Program-made: the position numbers and the translations under genes
Assembly: GCA_903887975.1 (NCBI GenBank)
Contig: CAISSD010000107.1
Span: 1 to 8,405 of the forward strand
Length of the DNA: 8,405 nt
Direction of reading: 5' to 3'
Source: an uncultured Legionellaceae bacterium
GTDB taxonomy: Bacteria; Pseudomonadota; Gammaproteobacteria; Legionellales; Legionellaceae
Notes under the pieces: model-generated
What the model was told of the DNA's origin: nothing
Seen by the model: only the letters and a program-made list of their open reading frames with translations
Database searches by the model: none
Part shown: positions 7,217-8,405 of the stretch, one piece after another
How positions within the stretch are numbered: position 1 is the stretch's first letter
How the letters are laid out: each line of letters starts with the position of its first letter

Positions 7217-7220
7217 GTGA
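7215..7220 (+). promoter_or_regulatory. ftsB ribosome site overlapping the tyrS stop codon
   Basis: AGGTGA shares bases with the tyrS TAG (7214-7216). It lies 4 bases before ATG 7225 and 10 before ATG 7231. Ribosomes ending on tyrS would cover it, which suggests coupled translation. Confidence 0.55.
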
Positions 7221-7224
7221 TTGC

Positions 7225-7500
7225 ATGCGAATGGTCATGGTGGTTTTGGTGGTGGTGTTGGTTTTGTTGCAATATAAATTGTGGTTTAGTGCCACAGGAG
7301 TCCCTCAGTGGCTTTATTTACAACAACAATTGAAAACGCAACAAGCAACCAATCAAAAAATTTCTGCTCAAAATGATGCGGTTGAAGCGAACATTGTCGG
7401 CCTTAAATCAGGCGAAGAGGCTTTGGAAGAGCAAGCACGATTTGAATTGGGGATGGTGAAGGACGATGAAGAGTATTATCAATTGATTGATAGACCTTAG
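7225..7500 (+). CDS. ftsB: Cell division protein FtsB (DivIC/septum formation initiator family)
   Basis: FtsB is a small bitopic inner-membrane protein that forms the FtsQLB complex with FtsL and FtsQ and helps activate septal peptidoglycan synthesis by FtsWI. The 91-residue protein has a short cytoplasmic N-terminus, one membrane helix (about 3-20), then a periplasmic coiled coil (about 28-68). Matches to E. coli FtsB are strong: LQYKLWF (15-21), QQATN (39-43), ND (50-51) and SGEEALEEQARFELGM (62-77). With ATG 7225 the LQY motif falls at 15-17, exactly as in E. coli, so I prefer it to ATG 7231. The polar tail after about 80 is shorter than in E. coli. The gene follows tyrS directly and overlaps the convergent mevalonate kinase stop (TTAG). 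In E. coli the neighbour is ispD, which is absent here. Confidence 0.95.
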   Translation: MRMVMVVLVVVLVLLQYKLWFSATGVPQWLYLQQQLKTQQATNQKISAQNDAVEANIVGLKSGEEALEEQARFELGMVKDDEEYYQLIDRP

Positions 7501-8366
7501 AGTGCGATCATTTCAAACAGGGCATTCGGTGGCGGTGGTTTGTCCCATAAGCTTAGCACAAACCCGCCACCACCTGAGCCTGTGGGTTTTGCGGTGATGG
7601 CACCCAGGTTGCATAAATCTTGAATGTGTTGTTCTAGATGCCCAGAAATTAATCCCCATTGTTCAAAACAATGTTGGGCCAATTGTATGGATTCAACCAA
7701 TAAATTCAACGATGCTGGGTTTTGTTGGGTAAGTGCTTGCTTGGCTAAAGCCACGCTATGACTCATTTGTAAATCAATTTGTTCGGCCAATAAAGGATTA
7801 TTTTCCCAGAGTAAATTGACTTGTTGCACACAATCAGCCGTATTGCTTTGGTGTCCTGAGTACGATAAATACCATAGCGGCTGCCATGTGGGTTTTAATG
7901 GCGTGAAGACGCCTTGTTGGAAGAGAATGCCTGTGGTGTTGGCCACCCCTGCAATGTCGACACCACTGCTTTTGCCATGAAAAAGATGCTCGAGTTGATG
8001 GGCAAAATCATGGACATCGGTGATGAGTTTTTGATTTTTAAACCACTTGGCAATGGCCATACATAGTGCTGCTGACGCGCCCATACCCATGCCAATGGGA
8101 ATATGATTTTCCAAGTCAAAATAGCCTTGAATGGGCTTTGATTCTAACTCAAGTAATTTCATGCCATGATTGAGCGCCAAATGCATGGGTTCGTATAGCG
8201 TGTTTTTGGCTTCTTTAGACTCAAAATCTTGATGAGGATGATAGCGCAGTTTTAATTCTTTGCTCAAAAGAGGAAACACCAAGGCTGCATGTCCTCGAAT
8301 CACAGCATGCTCGCCACTTAAAATCCATTTTCCATGGGTGGTTGATTCAAATTCAGAGTACGTCAT
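7497..8366 (-). CDS. mvk: Mevalonate kinase (GHMP kinase family)
   Basis: The enzyme phosphorylates mevalonate with ATP, the first phosphorylation step of the mevalonate route to isopentenyl diphosphate, in the cytosol. From ATG 8366 it has 289 residues, near the short end of the family. GHMP motif 1 is GKWILSGEHAVIRG with K13 and E19, and K13 falls exactly at the position of Lys13 of the human enzyme. Motif 2, the ATP loop, is PIGMGMGASAAL (90-101). HGKSSGVD supplies the catalytic D137, and motif 3 is KPTGSGGGG (260-268). The mevalonate-kinase form of motif 1 favours this activity over galactokinase or phosphomevalonate kinase. The C-terminus has an unusual run of four prolines (277-280). 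An in-frame TTG at 8375 is an alternative start. Neither start has a clear ribosome site, but a possible upstream gene overlaps the start, suggesting an operon continuing off the right edge. Confidence 0.93.
   Translation of the reverse strand: MTYSEFESTTHGKWILSGEHAVIRGHAALVFPLLSKELKLRYHPHQDFESKEAKNTLYEPMHLALNHGMKLLELESKPIQGYFDLENHIPIGMGMGASAALCMAIAKWFKNQKLITDVHDFAHQLEHLFHGKSSGVDIAGVANTTGILFQQGVFTPLKPTWQPLWYLSYSGHQSNTADCVQQVNLLWENNPLLAEQIDLQMSHSVALAKQALTQQNPASLNLLVESIQLAQHCFEQWGLISGHLEQHIQDLCNLGAITAKPTGSGGGGFVLSLWDKPPPPNALFEMIAL
7528..7571. repeat. Long GC-rich inverted repeat at the mvk 3' end, just past ftsB
   Basis: GGTGGCG (7528-7534) pairs with CGCCACC (7565-7571). After a two-base bulge (GT, 7535-7536), GGTTTGT (7537-7543) pairs with ACAAACC (7558-7564), apart from a loop of 14 bases. 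The total is about 14 pairs. It lies 28 bases after the ftsB stop and within the mvk codons for the C-terminal Gly and Pro runs. No T run follows on either strand, so it is not a standard intrinsic terminator. It may only reflect complementary Gly and Pro codons. Confidence 0.5.
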
Positions 8367-8403
8367 ATTGACCAATTAAGTGTTCTTGTTTAAATTGATT
8401 GGC
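8353..8403 (-). CDS. Possible C-terminal tail of an upstream gene overlapping mvk (partial)
   Basis: On the minus strand, an open frame from the right edge encodes ANQFKQEHLIGQYDVL and stops with TGA at 8353-8355, inside the first codons of mvk in another frame (14-base overlap). An overlapping upstream gene would explain why mvk lacks its own obvious ribosome site. The alternative tail in the mvk frame stops at 8376-8378. Sixteen residues are too few for identification; another mevalonate-pathway gene is only a guess. Confidence 0.3.
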   Translation of the reverse strand, partial: ANQFKQEHLIGQYDVL

Positions 8404-8405
8404 AA

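Noticed and set aside
7225..7275. G/T-rich low-complexity stretch at the start of ftsB
   Set aside because: It is explained by Val and Leu codons of the membrane helix.
1..8405. Mobile elements, tRNA or rRNA genes, CRISPR arrays, defence or toxin genes
   Set aside because: No transposase, cloverleaf, repeat-spacer array or toxin-antitoxin motif seen; the window is almost fully occupied by housekeeping and envelope genes.

Overview
This window looks like chromosomal housekeeping DNA from a gammaproteobacterium with moderate-to-low GC content (judged by eye). A relative of Legionella/Coxiella (order Legionellales) is the best guess. The evidence is a gammaproteobacterial-style FtsB, a type-2 tyrosyl-tRNA synthetase divergent from a MepM-type M23 endopeptidase, a DUF1460 envelope protein, and a mevalonate kinase. 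Most gammaproteobacteria make isoprenoids by the MEP pathway; Legionella and Coxiella are known exceptions that use mevalonate. This placement is inferred from gene content only.

Layout, left to right. (1) 1-1209, minus: N-terminal 403 codons of transketolase, running off the left edge. (2) 1210-1347: divergent intergenic region with a good promoter on each strand. (3) 1348-2574, plus: an unrecognised tryptophan-rich multi-pass membrane protein. (4) 2534-3421, minus: a secreted DUF1460 (NlpC/P60-like) protein whose tail overlaps gene 3 by 41 bases. (5) 3422-3482: short divergent promoter region containing a small inverted repeat. (6) 3483-4088 and 4085-4615, plus: spmA and spmB, coupled through an ATGA overlap. 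(7) 4612-5946, minus: membrane-anchored M23 peptidase, overlapping the spmB tail by 4 bases. (8) 6011-7216 and 7225-7500, plus: tyrS followed 8 bases later by ftsB. (9) 7497-8366, minus: mevalonate kinase, overlapping the ftsB tail by 4 bases. A possible upstream gene tail lies at the right edge.

Themes. Genes 4-7 form an envelope neighbourhood: SpmA/SpmB, linked in Bacillus to spore-cortex peptidoglycan, sit here between two probable cell-wall-active enzymes in a probably non-sporulating bacterium. The tyrS-ftsB pair joins translation to cell division, and ftsB is apart from ispD, its usual neighbour. The gene beside it instead encodes the first kinase of the mevalonate pathway. Packing is very tight: all three convergent junctions overlap and none has an obvious intrinsic terminator. 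I found no mobile elements, tRNA or rRNA genes, or CRISPR arrays. I did not find a clearly new multi-gene system. The least explained items are the membrane protein at 1348-2574 and the spmAB/wall-enzyme arrangement.
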